This document shows positions 6,592-16,239 of a stretch of 64,000 nucleotides of DNA, in pieces. Origin of the DNA: Bacteroidales bacterium (GTDB lineage: Bacteria > Bacteroidota > Bacteroidia > Bacteroidales > JAADJA01); assembly GCA_020052415.1 (NCBI GenBank), contig JAGVPB010000049.1:1-64000 (forward strand), read 5' to 3'. Position 1 is the stretch's first letter. The number at the start of each line of letters is the position of its first letter. The notes under the pieces were generated by a model. The model was given only the letters and a program-made list of their open reading frames with translations. It did not search any database and was not told where the DNA came from. The translations under genes were made by a program, and so were the position numbers.

Positions 6592-7617
6592 CTATATATC
6601 CCACGTTTTACCACTGTTCAAAAGATCGTCAACTGTTTTAATCGGATTTGTTTCCATTTCAGAAAGTATAATTTGGTCCATCCTCGATTCATAAGTAAAA
6701 TCAGCTACCGACCTTATCACACCCAATACCACCGGGAAAGCCGGAGGAGCCATCTTTGCAAGCATCACCTGGATACCCGGATCACGCTGATATTTATCAT
6801 GAATAAGGAGGTCTTTTTCTGTGATGCCATTTTCACCAATCCTTACGACCTCAAGATGCGTCCCTTTTAAAATTATACCTTTATCATTTTCTTTTCCGAA
6901 TATCATTGGCTCGCCATGGCGTAAAAATAACTGGTTCTCATCCTTGGTTTCCTTTGAAGTTACATCTGCATGAACATTATTATAGAAAATGACACAATTC
7001 TGGAGGATTTCAATCAATGAAGTTCCCTTATGGCGACCTGCCTCCAGCATGATTTCACTCATCATTTTAGGATTGTTATCAACTGCCCTGGCAAAAAAAG
7101 TTCCCTGCGCCCCGATTGCTAATTCACCGACATTAAAAGGATGTTCAATAGTTCCCTGGGGAGAGGTCTTTGTTTTTTTGCCCGCAGGAGTAGTAGGAGA
7201 GTACTGCCCTTTCGTCAAGCCGTAAATCTTATTATTGAATAACATTACGTTGATATCGAGGTTTCTTCTAAGCAGATGTATAAAATGATTTCCGCCGATC
7301 GCAAGCGAATCTCCGTCGCCGGTAATCATCCATACGTGCAGGTTGGGATTGGTTATCTTAATACCGGAAGCAAGCGGTGCTGCCCTGCCGTGGATCCCAT
7401 GAAAACCATAAGTTTTCACATAATAAGGAAACCTTGAAGAACAGCCAATACCTGAAACCACAACGACATCCTGTTTGCGAATACCAAGTTCGGGTAATAC
7501 TTTCAGAAATGATGACAGGATGGCATGATCGCCGCAACCGGGACACCATTTTACCATCTGGTCGCTTGTAAAGTCTTCTTTGGTTAGTGTAGTTATTTCC
7601 TGAATTACATCTGCCAT
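6592..7617 (-). CDS. korB: 2-oxoacid:ferredoxin oxidoreductase, beta subunit (probably 2-oxoglutarate)
   Basis: This 341-residue protein is the thiamine-pyrophosphate subunit of a two-subunit oxidoreductase that oxidises a 2-oxoacid to acyl-CoA and CO2 with reduction of ferredoxin. CPGCGDH (C25/C28) and C59 supply three of the cysteines that bind the single [4Fe-4S] cluster. GDGDSLAIGGNH (from residue 100) with NNKIYG binds Mg-TPP. LTKGQYSPT is typical of the KorB type. It starts 2 bp after korA, so the genes are co-transcribed and end at the terminator at 6431-6466. Substrate preference for 2-oxoglutarate over pyruvate is inferred from the KorAB architecture and the nearby TCA-cycle genes. 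Confidence 0.92.
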   Translation of the reverse strand: MADVIQEITTLTKEDFTSDQMVKWCPGCGDHAILSSFLKVLPELGIRKQDVVVVSGIGCSSRFPYYVKTYGFHGIHGRAAPLASGIKITNPNLHVWMITGDGDSLAIGGNHFIHLLRRNLDINVMLFNNKIYGLTKGQYSPTTPAGKKTKTSPQGTIEHPFNVGELAIGAQGTFFARAVDNNPKMMSEIMLEAGRHKGTSLIEILQNCVIFYNNVHADVTSKETKDENQLFLRHGEPMIFGKENDKGIILKGTHLEVVRIGENGITEKDLLIHDKYQRDPGIQVMLAKMAPPAFPVVLGVIRSVADFTYESRMDQIILSEMETNPIKTVDDLLNSGKTWDI

Positions 7618-7619
7618 GA

Positions 7620-9476
7620 TTACTTTTCCTCTAATATTTCATTGAATTTATCAACCAATTCCTTTACCATAAAGGGAAGTCCCTGAATTTTATTATACTG
7701 ATAAAATCTGAATTTTTGAAAATTCATACGCAAATAAAGCACGAACTGGCCTAAATTCAATTCGGGTACAATAATTCGCTTAAATCTTCCAAAAATTTCT
7801 TCAGTATTATTGGGTAACGGATTGATATAATGAAAATGAGCAAGGCTGACTTTTTTGCCGGCATCCTGCATTTCCTTTACAGCTTCGATCATTACACCAT
7901 AAGTGCCACCCCAGCTCACCACCAGCAGGTCACCGCTATCAGGTCCGAATATTGTCTGAGGTTCGATATAATTAGCCACCCTTTTCACTTTTTCAGCCCT
8001 CAATTCGCACATGAGCTGGTGATTTTCAGGATCGTGGGAAACATTTCCGGAAATATTTTCTTTTTCAAGCCCGCCAATTCTATGTCTTAATCCAAGTGTT
8101 CCGGGTATAGCCCATGACCTGTTTAATTTTTCCGGATTTCTGAGGTAAGGACGGTAAATCAAATCTTCTGCCTCCACAATAGGTGGTTTAATAGGTGGAA
8201 GATCAGTCATTTTTGGTATTTTAAAAACTTCGGAGCCGTTGGCAATATATCCGTCGGAGAGTAAAATTACTGGAGTCATGTGTTCCATTGCAATCTTACC
8301 GGCTTCATAAGCATAATAAAAACAATTGGAGGATGAGGATGCTGCCAGAACCACCACAGGGGCTTCGCCATTACGTCCGAACAAAGCCTGCAGCAAATCC
8401 GACTGCTCCGATTTTGTCGGCATTCCGGTTGATGGCCCTGCCCGCTGTACATCAACAATTACTATCGGAAGTTCAGTCATAACAGCCAGGCCAATTGCCT
8501 CAGTTTTAAGCGACAGTCCAGGCCCGGATGTAGAAGTTACTGCAAACGCGCCGGCAAAACTTGCTCCTATTGATGAAACGATACCTGCAATTTCATCTTC
8601 AGCCTGTAAAACTTTTGCACCTAAAGACTTATGGATGGAAAGTTCCTGTAATATTTCTGTTGCCGGTGTTATAGGATATGATCCTAAAAACAATTTCCTG
8701 CCGGATTTTTCGGAAGCTGCAAGTAGTCCCCATGCGGTAGCTATGTTGCCTGTAATATTCCGGTATTTTCCTTTTGAAAGTTTAGCAGGTTCAACTTTAT
8801 AAGTTATACTGCTCAGTGCCTCAATAGTATCAGCAAAGTTATATCCCGCTCTTAATATCCGTTTATTGGATTCGATGACCAGCGGATTGGCCATGAATTT
8901 TTTCTCAAAATATTCATCAGCAGAAGAAAACTCCCGGTTAAAAACAAAGAACATGATTCCCAAAGCGAACATATTCCTGCTTTTCAATATCATTTTAATA
9001 TCAAGCCCAAGATCTTCACAGCTTTTTTTTGTCAATGAACTTATAGGAGCTTTAATGACATTATATTCGGTGAGTGTACCATCAGTCAATGGATTATTTT
9101 TATAGCCTGCTTTTTCAAGCGATTTGTCGTTAAATGTTTCAGTATCAACAATGATGGTTCCGCCTTTTTTTACCCACATCAGATTTTTCTTCAATGGCGC
9201 CGGATTCATAGCTACAAGAACATCGGCCAGATCGCCGGAGGTAAAAATCTCCTTATGTCCAAAATGGATCTGGAAACCTGATACACCGGAAACAGTGCCT
9301 TGAGGAGCACGGATTTCGGCTGGGTAATCGGGAAAAGTCGCAAAATCATTTCCCGCAACTGCTGCTGCTTCGGAAAAAAGTGTTCCGGTAAGCTGCATCC
9401 CATCGCCTGAATCACCGGCAAACCTTACCACGACGTTTTCCAACTCTACCACTTTGTGTCTTTTGGTAGTCATCAT
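7620..9476 (-). CDS. korA: 2-oxoacid:ferredoxin oxidoreductase, fused gamma-alpha subunit
   Basis: This 618-residue protein combines two parts. The N-terminal gamma domain (residues about 12-200) has the motif FAGDSGDGMQLTG and binds CoA. The alpha domain (from about 230) has GSYPITPATEI and a glutamate-rich ADEIAG-type loop that contacts TPP from the partner subunit. No ferredoxin-like delta domain is present, as usual for KorAB. Two ATG codons in a row begin the gene; either may be used. A promoter -7 box, TAAATTTG, lies at 9502-9495 on the minus strand. The enzyme probably supplies or uses low-potential electrons, in parallel to the lipoamide-dependent SucA encoded at 54232. Confidence 0.92.
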   Translation of the reverse strand: MMTTKRHKVVELENVVVRFAGDSGDGMQLTGTLFSEAAAVAGNDFATFPDYPAEIRAPQGTVSGVSGFQIHFGHKEIFTSGDLADVLVAMNPAPLKKNLMWVKKGGTIIVDTETFNDKSLEKAGYKNNPLTDGTLTEYNVIKAPISSLTKKSCEDLGLDIKMILKSRNMFALGIMFFVFNREFSSADEYFEKKFMANPLVIESNKRILRAGYNFADTIEALSSITYKVEPAKLSKGKYRNITGNIATAWGLLAASEKSGRKLFLGSYPITPATEILQELSIHKSLGAKVLQAEDEIAGIVSSIGASFAGAFAVTSTSGPGLSLKTEAIGLAVMTELPIVIVDVQRAGPSTGMPTKSEQSDLLQALFGRNGEAPVVVLAASSSSNCFYYAYEAGKIAMEHMTPVILLSDGYIANGSEVFKIPKMTDLPPIKPPIVEAEDLIYRPYLRNPEKLNRSWAIPGTLGLRHRIGGLEKENISGNVSHDPENHQLMCELRAEKVKRVANYIEPQTIFGPDSGDLLVVSWGGTYGVMIEAVKEMQDAGKKVSLAHFHYINPLPNNTEEIFGRFKRIIVPELNLGQFVLYLRMNFQKFRFYQYNKIQGLPFMVKELVDKFNEILEEK

Positions 9477-9494
9477 TTATGTTTTAAAACTGCG

Positions 9495-9502
9495 CAAATT
9501 TA
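9495..9502 (-). promoter_or_regulatory. Predicted -7 box for korAB
   Basis: TAAATTTG on the minus strand matches TAnnTTTG and lies about 20 bp upstream of the korA start. No good -33 box is visible. The gap 9503-9937 also holds the inverted repeat GAGAATA/TATTCTC (9616-9634) and no other feature I can support. Confidence 0.4.
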
Positions 9503-9937
9503 AATGTTTTATTTTGTTATGATCACAGAAAGTTTACAAATTTTCGACACAATAATCCCGGTGATTTTCAGGTTACAATTTCACCTTTCCCTTTATTTAT
9601 AGGTATTCCACTCTTGAGAATATTAACTATTCTCCAAACCAATAGAATACGCACACATTAAATCAAAAAATGTCACGTTAAAAAAACGTTAAATTTAAAA
9701 CCGCATATAATGAAAGAGAAAAAAATGTCGTTTTAAAAATCCTTGTAAAAAAGTATTCTTGGTAAATATGGAAAATTTTTCTATATTGTAGATTGAAGCA
9801 GTAAACAATAATTCTATAAAAAGCTAAGAATGAATAAGATGAACAAATGGCATACAATTGGCGGTAATTTTTTTAATCAGCCAAAACACAGAATGTCTGC
9901 GTTCAAATACATGTTGTGAAATCAAAAACTTTATACC

Positions 9938-10117
9938 ATGCTTAAATACACAGAGATTATTTTACAAAAAGTAAGTTTCAATAAAGAATTGTTTAATCTT
10001 GAACTTCGTAAATCTGTAAAATGGCTGAAAAAGGAAGAAGCCGCGATTCTCAGAACCTGGTGTATTATTAACTTTGGGGCGGTTTATATGGATGTGATCA
10101 ACGAAGCTTTTAACTGA
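9938..10117 (+). CDS. Small conserved protein (59 residues)
   Basis: This short frame opens MLKYTEIILQKVSFNKELF. It continues with a Lys/Glu-rich amphipathic helix ending in LKKEEAAILRTW, and closes NFGAVYMDVINEAFN. The pattern of LKYTxIILxKVSFxxxLFxxEL, KWLKxxE and a C-terminal W...FG segment recalls a family of about 60-residue Bacteroidota proteins of unknown function. Its stop codon ends at 10117, directly before the end of queD, which is convergent. It is soluble and mostly helical. It could easily be missed because of its size; the coding pattern and family likeness make it probably real. Confidence 0.65.
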   Translation: MLKYTEIILQKVSFNKELFNLELRKSVKWLKKEEAAILRTWCIINFGAVYMDVINEAFN

Positions 10118-10567
10118 TCAATCGTTATCACTTGCAAACCATTCAGCATAGCAGGTAGTCGTTTCTCTCAACCTGAGACTAAATAAATTTAAATGGGAAG
10201 GAAGTTGTTTTCTTATCCTTTCCGCAAAATCCGAAACAAGATTTTCACTTGTAGGTTGATATTCAACAAAGATTACTTTATCAAACAGTTCAGCAGATTC
10301 TTTGAAATATTCATGCGGTGTTTCCTTATTCAGGACCAAAGCATGGTCAAAAATATCCACCACCTTATCTCTGACAATTCTTTTTAAATCACCGAAATCA
10401 ATGACCATTCCGAGTTTCGGATCCGGGGTTGAGCTATTCGGCTTACCTATCACAGTCACAGCCAATCCATACGAATGCCCGTGAACAAATTTACACGAGC
10501 CATCGTAACCCAAAAGTGCATGAGCCATTTCGAATGTAAATTCCTTTGTAACTCTGATATTTGCCAT
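10118..10567 (-). CDS. queD: 6-carboxytetrahydropterin synthase family protein
   Basis: QueD converts dihydroneopterin triphosphate to 6-carboxytetrahydropterin in queuosine (7-deazaguanine) synthesis. The zinc ligands are in FEMAHAL and HGHSY; the catalytic cysteine precedes the latter in SCKFVHGHSY; FDHALVLN provides the second histidine region; PTSENL is the conserved loop. I chose the ATG at 10565-10567, giving MANIRVTKEF as in relatives; ATG at 10576 is a possible alternative. The length of 149 is normal. A minus-strand TACTTTTG box at 10597-10590 may be the promoter. The divergent neighbour is nfo. Confidence 0.88.
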   Translation of the reverse strand: MANIRVTKEFTFEMAHALLGYDGSCKFVHGHSYGLAVTVIGKPNSSTPDPKLGMVIDFGDLKRIVRDKVVDIFDHALVLNKETPHEYFKESAELFDKVIFVEYQPTSENLVSDFAERIRKQLPSHLNLFSLRLRETTTCYAEWFASDND

Positions 10568-10652
10568 AGTTTCCATTGAATTTAGCTGACAAAAGTAGAA
10601 CAAAAACAGCAACTCCCTTGTTTTAGTATTTTTGAAGAAAAAATACCTTATT

Positions 10653-11495
10653 ATGAAATTCGTTGGAGCTCATGTCAGTGCCTCAGGTGGAGTTGAAAAT
10701 GCACCTGTTAATGCTCATGAAATCGGAGCAAAGGCTTTCGCTCTCTTTACTAAGAATCAAAAGCAGTGGTTTTCAAAACCATTGACACAGGAAAGTATTG
10801 ACCTCTTCGTGGAAAATTGTGCCAGGTATGGCTTTAATCCAAAACATATAATGCCACATGACAGCTACCTCATCAATCTGGGAAATCCGGTAAAAGAAAA
10901 CCTTTCAATGTCGCGAAAAGCATTTCTTGATGAAATGCAGCGTTGTGAATTACTTGGACTCCAATTGCTCAATTTTCATCCGGGAGCTCATTTGAAACAA
11001 ATATCGGAAGAGGAATGTCTGAGTCTTATTGCCGAATCTGTTAATATTGTCCTTGATAAAACCAAAGGAGTTACAGCCGTAATCGAAAACACAGCAGGCC
11101 AGGGAAGCCATGTAGGATATAAGATCGAGCACCTGAAATATATAATTGATCGAGTTGAGGACAAGAGCCGGGTAGGAGTATGCATTGATACTTGTCATTC
11201 TTTTACATCAGGTTATGACATAAAAACAGAAGCAGGTTATAAAAAAACCTTTGATGAATTCGAGAGAATCGTTGGTTTTAATTTCCTGAAAGGAATGCAT
11301 ATTAACGATTCAAAGAAAGAGCTTGCTTCACGAGTTGACCGCCACGACAGCCTGGGAACCGGTTTTTTGGGTGAAGAAGTTTTTAAGCGAATAATGAATG
11401 ATCCCAGGTTTGACGATATTCCTTTGATCCTCGAAACACCTGATGACAGTCTTTGGGAAAAGGAGATTAAATTGTTGTATGGGTTAGTTGAATAA
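10653..11495 (+). CDS. nfo: Deoxyribonuclease IV (AP endonuclease)
   Basis: This 280-residue TIM-barrel protein cuts DNA 5' to abasic sites in base-excision repair. The conserved zinc-binding elements are all present: GAHVSASGG at the start, [41 protein letters not shown] and ETPD. The ATG at 10653 was chosen because the conserved opening begins there; an upstream TTG at 10632 would add seven residues. TATTTTTG at 10627-10634 could be the -7 box. Uracil-DNA glycosylase, which makes substrates for this enzyme, is encoded at 39929. Confidence 0.93.
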   Translation: MKFVGAHVSASGGVENAPVNAHEIGAKAFALFTKNQKQWFSKPLTQESIDLFVENCARYGFNPKHIMPHDSYLINLGNPVKENLSMSRKAFLDEMQRCELLGLQLLNFHPGAHLKQISEEECLSLIAESVNIVLDKTKGVTAVIENTAGQGSHVGYKIEHLKYIIDRVEDKSRVGVCIDTCHSFTSGYDIKTEAGYKKTFDEFERIVGFNFLKGMHINDSKKELASRVDRHDSLGTGFLGEEVFKRIMNDPRFDDIPLILETPDDSLWEKEIKLLYGLVE

Positions 11496-11583
11496 AGGGG
11501 ATTGATATTGTAGGGATATTTCATTAAATTAAACTATTTTTTAATCAAAATATAGTACCTTTGCTGACTAAATTTACGTAAAT

Positions 11584-12717
11584 ATGGTCAGTGATATACC
11601 CAGATTATTGGAAAAATCAATCATTGTAAGTCTTAAACCAGGTATCGTAACAGGGTTGTTTGGCGCACGGCGAACAGGAAAGACTTACCTTATGGAGCAA
11701 ATTAAGAAGAAAATTGAAGGCAAAAGAATTTTAATGGTTCAGGGCGACAACCTTGATGCTGCAGAAATTTTATCCAGTCAGCGATTAGGTACACTTAAGC
11801 AGTTTACATCGGGTTATGATTGTCTTTTTATTGACGAAGCTCAAAAAATTCAAAACATTGGCAACAGTTTAAAATTGATAGTTGACACAATTCCGAAAAT
11901 GATCTTGTTTGTGACTGGATCATCTGCATTTGATCTGAAAAATAAAATCAGAGAACCGCTAACAGGCCGAAATAAGTATTTTTATCTTTATCCCATTGCG
12001 CAATGTGAGCTTAATGAAGATTTTCTTCAATCAAAACAAAATCTAGAAATTCGGTTGATTTATGGATCCTACCCGCAAGTAATTATAGCTGATAACGACA
12101 GGCAAAAATCCGATATCCTTGAATCCATTAAAAACGGAGTATTATTAAAAGATATCCTTGAATTGGACAACCTCAAAGACTCGATTTTTATTCTGAACCT
12201 GTTGCGAATGATCGCATTTCAAATTGGTAATGATGTTTCCCTTAATGAATTGTCAAATTCACTTGGTGTCAGTAAAAATACAGTAGCCCGGTATCTTGAA
12301 CTGCTTGAGAAATGCTATATTATTTTTTCTCTTCAAAGCTTTAGTCGAAATCTTCGGAAGGAAATCATTCGGTCAAAACGATATTTCTTTTGGGATAACG
12401 GTATCAGGAATATCATCATTTCCAATTTCAACCGTCTTTCAACACGTGATGACATTGGCAGATTATGGGAAAATTATTGCATATCCGAGCGGCTGAAAAG
12501 GAATCATTACTTATCGAATATCTGTAATTATTATTTTTGGCGAACTTATGATCAGCAGGAAATTGACCTGATTGAAGAGTCGGGAGGTAAGCTTACGGGA
12601 TATGAATTCAAATGGTCAGAAAAAAAATCAAGGATCCCTGAATTGTTTTTAAAAACGTATGATCATTCAGCCTTTAAACACATTCATCCTCAGAATTATC
12701 TTGAATTTATTTCCTGA
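11584..12717 (+). CDS. ATPase with AAA_14 and DUF4143 domains
   Basis: This 377-residue protein has Walker A GARRTGKT (about residues 27-34), Walker B CLFIDEAQKI (about 81-90), sensor-like FVTGSSAF, a winged-helix region near 220 (LSNSLGVSKNTVARYLELLE), and a C-terminal DUF4143 part resembling PD-(D/E)XK nucleases (WRTYDQQEIDLI and YEFKWS). This family is very common and often occurs as isolated genes of unknown role. ATP binding is near certain; a nuclease-like role for the C-terminus is inferred. A TACCTTTG box at 11556-11563 is a possible promoter -7 element. Confidence 0.88.
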   Translation: MVSDIPRLLEKSIIVSLKPGIVTGLFGARRTGKTYLMEQIKKKIEGKRILMVQGDNLDAAEILSSQRLGTLKQFTSGYDCLFIDEAQKIQNIGNSLKLIVDTIPKMILFVTGSSAFDLKNKIREPLTGRNKYFYLYPIAQCELNEDFLQSKQNLEIRLIYGSYPQVIIADNDRQKSDILESIKNGVLLKDILELDNLKDSIFILNLLRMIAFQIGNDVSLNELSNSLGVSKNTVARYLELLEKCYIIFSLQSFSRNLRKEIIRSKRYFFWDNGIRNIIISNFNRLSTRDDIGRLWENYCISERLKRNHYLSNICNYYFWRTYDQQEIDLIEESGGKLTGYEFKWSEKKSRIPELFLKTYDHSAFKHIHPQNYLEFIS

Positions 12718-12732
12718 TTAAATTAACTTCTC

Positions 12733-15700
12733 TTAAAAGTCAAGGCTCAAACTCAGATAAAAAATAGAAGGTTGTATCATATAATCTTCAACACCCCAGG
12801 CAAGGTCGGCGCGGATAAAATAGCCCAATAACCGGGTTCGTGCTCCAAAACCAAATCCGCCAACAATCGGTTCTTTCTGAACCTTAACAGTTACATTTAA
12901 TGGCGATTGCCGGATGTTGTTTGTATATAAAAAATTATCCTCCGAATAGGGATGAAGCCCCGTCCATGCTGTACCGATGTCACCGAACCCTACCATCTGG
13001 AAATTATTCATAAAATCCGACTTGATCGGACGGTTGGCAAAATACCTGAATACAGGGAACCGGATTTCACTATTAAAGACGGCAAAGCTGTTCCCGTTTC
13101 GGATATTCTGATCGAATCCGCGAAGATTCGTAGCAAGAGTTTGATAAGCATAATCCTGGTTTTCTTGATCAATCGGAGTATGGGTATTGAATTTTGGAAA
13201 TAACCAGTTATCTACGCTTCCCATATAATAGATTAATTTGTTATTCCCAAAGGACGAACTTACTGCAAACCTGTTTGCCCATATTAAAGTCCTGTGTATT
13301 CGCTGATAATTTCTGATATCAAATCCTACAACCTCCAGGTTCTTATTATCATTTTCAAGGATGTAATAGTATTCTCCAAAAAGTTTAAATCTTGTTCCGA
13401 CAAAAAGATTGACCCCAAGGTACTTGGTATTGTCATAAATTAGTTCACCTTTAATGCCAAAAAGATTCCGGTAATAGTTTGCACTGTCAAGGTTATTGGC
13501 ATCGGTCGAAAGATGAACGGTCATATCATTCCGGTAAGAGGCAGTACCTTTTAAAGCTAAAACCGGACTGAAAGGATATTTTAGAACGTAATACAACTCA
13601 TGGGAATAAATTCGATCAATCTGGCTGTACTGATCATAGTTTTCAACCGAGTTCCTGTGAAATACAATTTCCTTGTCCACGCGTTTTTTAAGATTGGCAA
13701 AGCTAAGCAGGTATTCATTGTTTACGAGATTCAGATTAAGCCTGATTCCTCCGACAATCCTGTAATCTTCCAAAAGGTCGGTCACGCCGACTTTGAACAA
13801 AACGTTAAATCCCGGATTTAGGAAAATGGGTGACGAACCACCTGTAAATGGCTGATAATTCTGGTTCAGATAAGAGAAATCAACCTGAGTTACAATCTGA
13901 TTTATAAAATATTCGACATTATAATTTAACCGCTTTGGCGGTTCGTCTTCGTCCGCTTCTTTCTGACCGGGCAAAGGAACACTGATCATAGTGAAAGTCC
14001 TGTTTTTACCGTCTTTTACCTGGCTTCCCGGCTGATTAAATTCATAATTGCTGATATTAATTTTTTCGGATGTATTTACAGAATCCGAAGAAATTATTTG
14101 CTGCATCTCCCTGAGAGCGTCGCTTTGCCGTACCGTCGTAAATCCTCTTTTTTCCTTTGCCTGACCATCAACTTCCTTTGCACCATCAGCACCCTCAATC
14201 TTTGGTTTTTTACCGTACTCCTCAACTAACTGATCCATGTACTGAGTGTTTTCGAGGGATTTTGCTTCCATTGCTGAAGCAGGAAGGACATCAAAAACCT
14301 GCAAATAATTCTTTCGGTCTTTGTAAACTACCTGAACATATTTATTTATTTCAGGGACAATGTCCTGTTCAAGAATATTCCTTGAATAATCGGTCACCGG
14401 AAATGAATTGGTAAAATAGCGATAATGAGTGGTTGTATCAATATAATTTATTGTACTGTCGAAACGTCCTATAAACCTGTTGTAAATACCATTTTCATCA
14501 CTTAAAAACGAGATGTATTTGTTTTCATATTCCATGGCATGGATTTCACTTGCAAGCGGTGTCCTGGTCACCCTGCGCAGAATCACATCCTTTTCGCGGT
14601 AATTGTAAAGAAACAAGTCGTATTTTTTCTGAGTTTCACCAGGTTTATATTTGCTTTCAAAGCGGATGGTGTCGGTAATCCTGTTTGAACTAAAGATAAT
14701 TTCTTTTGAACCATTGACAAACCGGGGATACAGGTCATCGAAATTATCTTTGGTTATTTGTTCGTAAGAGTTGGCACCGATATCATAAACAAAAATATCC
14801 GACTGTCCGTTTTGTACCGCCGACATCACCATACTTCGGCCATCAGGTGAATAAGCCATACCGAGGACTTTTTCAAACTGGTAAAGAATCACAGTTTCCA
14901 TTTTCTTATCGTCCATCAGGTAATAATACAGGAAAATTTCACCCTTTCTTTCAACCAGAATTGCTAAAATTTTACCTGTTGGATGCCAAGCCAGTAGCGG
15001 ATAAGAATAATCAATTTTATCTTCAAGCCGGTAACCTCCTTTCTTAATTTTTTTAACCTTGCCCGTTTTTGTATTTTTCAAATACACTTTATATTGCCCG
15101 AAATTATTGTAGGTGTACGCCAGATAATTACCATCCGGACTAAGTTTAAGCTGACTATAAATGCGCTGTGATTTGACCTTTTTAAGAATGGACCCTGTTG
15201 GAAATTCCCTTGTTGAATCTTCCGACGTATAGAGTTCCTTGTAGTAATTCAGTGCTTCGCTCTGCAAGTTTTTAAATGATATTCCAAGTACATAAAGAAA
15301 CCCGCTTTCCAGCCTCCGGCTTACTTTGGCCATATAAATGATATTGGAAATCGTGGATGCACCATATTTTTGGGCTATGTACCTCCAGAAAGCGTGTCCG
15401 GCAAAAGTTGCTTCTTCACCTGTAAGCTGATTGAACTTTTTGAATTTACCGGATAATATCCCGTCTTTAACTCTGTTATCAATATCGGTATTCCAGTCTT
15501 CTGAAATATATGAAACCAGGCCATTCATATACCAATCAGGGAATGGAAACAACGAAGTGTTTTTCATTTGAGAACCAACAGAACTGCCATATAATAACTG
15601 GTTAACTATAGATTGTGCCACACCTGCCCGGATTTGCCTCGCAAAATTTTCATGGCTGCCGTCGAAATAAACAAAAACTTTTTTCCCTATGATTTGGGTT

Positions 15701-16086
15701 ACACCTCCTGTATTGTACTGTTCATCATTGATTAATCCGATGTTGCTTTGCTTCAGGTCGGTAAGATTATTGAATATGATGAATTGTATTTTGTCATCGA
15801 GTCCGGTGTCTAATTTATCCTCAATATCATCCAACTGGTCCTCAATATATTTTGCGGCAAAAAAAGCAAGTTCCTTACCTCCCAAATAAAAATAAACATC
15901 GAAATTGTCATATTTATAGTAAGTCCAGAAAAACTCTTTGTACTGAACGCGGTTTTTGCCAAAACTCATCTGGGAGCCATTATAAAACTGGGCATAAGAA
16001 CCCGTGGCAAAAATCAGCAGTAAAATACCGGTAAGCAGTATCTTAGTAAATACATATGTTGAATTCAATAGTAAATTCTTTGCCAT
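12733..16086 (-). CDS. TolB-like beta-propeller outer-membrane protein
   Basis: This 1117-residue protein has a signal peptide (MAKNLLLNS to GSYAQ). A peptidase-like N-terminal region includes WYMNGLVSYISEDW (about residues 185-198), in the position of the HE...E helix of gluzincins but without an HExxH. WD40/PD40 repeats lie at about 300-500 (LSPDGNYLAYTY, YSPDGRSMVMS, IIFSSNR). The C-terminal ~350 residues look like an outer-membrane beta barrel ending in FYLSLSLDF with a terminal Phe. Relatives are annotated as TolB-like translocation proteins in Bacteroidota. The start at 16086 was chosen for the signal peptide; an ATG at 16131 lacks one. Role unknown. Confidence 0.8.
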   Translation of the reverse strand: MAKNLLLNSTYVFTKILLTGILLLIFATGSYAQFYNGSQMSFGKNRVQYKEFFWTYYKYDNFDVYFYLGGKELAFFAAKYIEDQLDDIEDKLDTGLDDKIQFIIFNNLTDLKQSNIGLINDEQYNTGGVTQIIGKKVFVYFDGSHENFARQIRAGVAQSIVNQLLYGSSVGSQMKNTSLFPFPDWYMNGLVSYISEDWNTDIDNRVKDGILSGKFKKFNQLTGEEATFAGHAFWRYIAQKYGASTISNIIYMAKVSRRLESGFLYVLGISFKNLQSEALNYYKELYTSEDSTREFPTGSILKKVKSQRIYSQLKLSPDGNYLAYTYNNFGQYKVYLKNTKTGKVKKIKKGGYRLEDKIDYSYPLLAWHPTGKILAILVERKGEIFLYYYLMDDKKMETVILYQFEKVLGMAYSPDGRSMVMSAVQNGQSDIFVYDIGANSYEQITKDNFDDLYPRFVNGSKEIIFSSNRITDTIRFESKYKPGETQKKYDLFLYNYREKDVILRRVTRTPLASEIHAMEYENKYISFLSDENGIYNRFIGRFDSTINYIDTTTHYRYFTNSFPVTDYSRNILEQDIVPEINKYVQVVYKDRKNYLQVFDVLPASAMEAKSLENTQYMDQLVEEYGKKPKIEGADGAKEVDGQAKEKRGFTTVRQSDALREMQQIISSDSVNTSEKINISNYEFNQPGSQVKDGKNRTFTMISVPLPGQKEADEDEPPKRLNYNVEYFINQIVTQVDFSYLNQNYQPFTGGSSPIFLNPGFNVLFKVGVTDLLEDYRIVGGIRLNLNLVNNEYLLSFANLKKRVDKEIVFHRNSVENYDQYSQIDRIYSHELYYVLKYPFSPVLALKGTASYRNDMTVHLSTDANNLDSANYYRNLFGIKGELIYDNTKYLGVNLFVGTRFKLFGEYYYILENDNKNLEVVGFDIRNYQRIHRTLIWANRFAVSSSFGNNKLIYYMGSVDNWLFPKFNTHTPIDQENQDYAYQTLATNLRGFDQNIRNGNSFAVFNSEIRFPVFRYFANRPIKSDFMNNFQMVGFGDIGTAWTGLHPYSEDNFLYTNNIRQSPLNVTVKVQKEPIVGGFGFGARTRLLGYFIRADLAWGVEDYMIQPSIFYLSLSLDF

Positions 16087-16239
16087 AATTCTTGACTCAG
16101 GAAGAAAAAAACAGTCAGCTAAAATAAACAAATTATTTGCCTTTCTATTGCTTAAAACGCCTGAAATTAATAAAGGTTTTGAATTGATGCCCTTTATTTT
16201 TAGATTGCGGAATTATTCTGGAAATTTTCTTCTCAGAGT

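Noticed and set aside
6541-6870. 109-codon frame opposite the end of korB
   Set aside because: It is antisense to conserved korB sequence and begins in a hairpin.
8326-8802. 158-codon frame opposite korA
   Set aside because: It lies fully antisense to a well-conserved enzyme; korA codon structure explains it.
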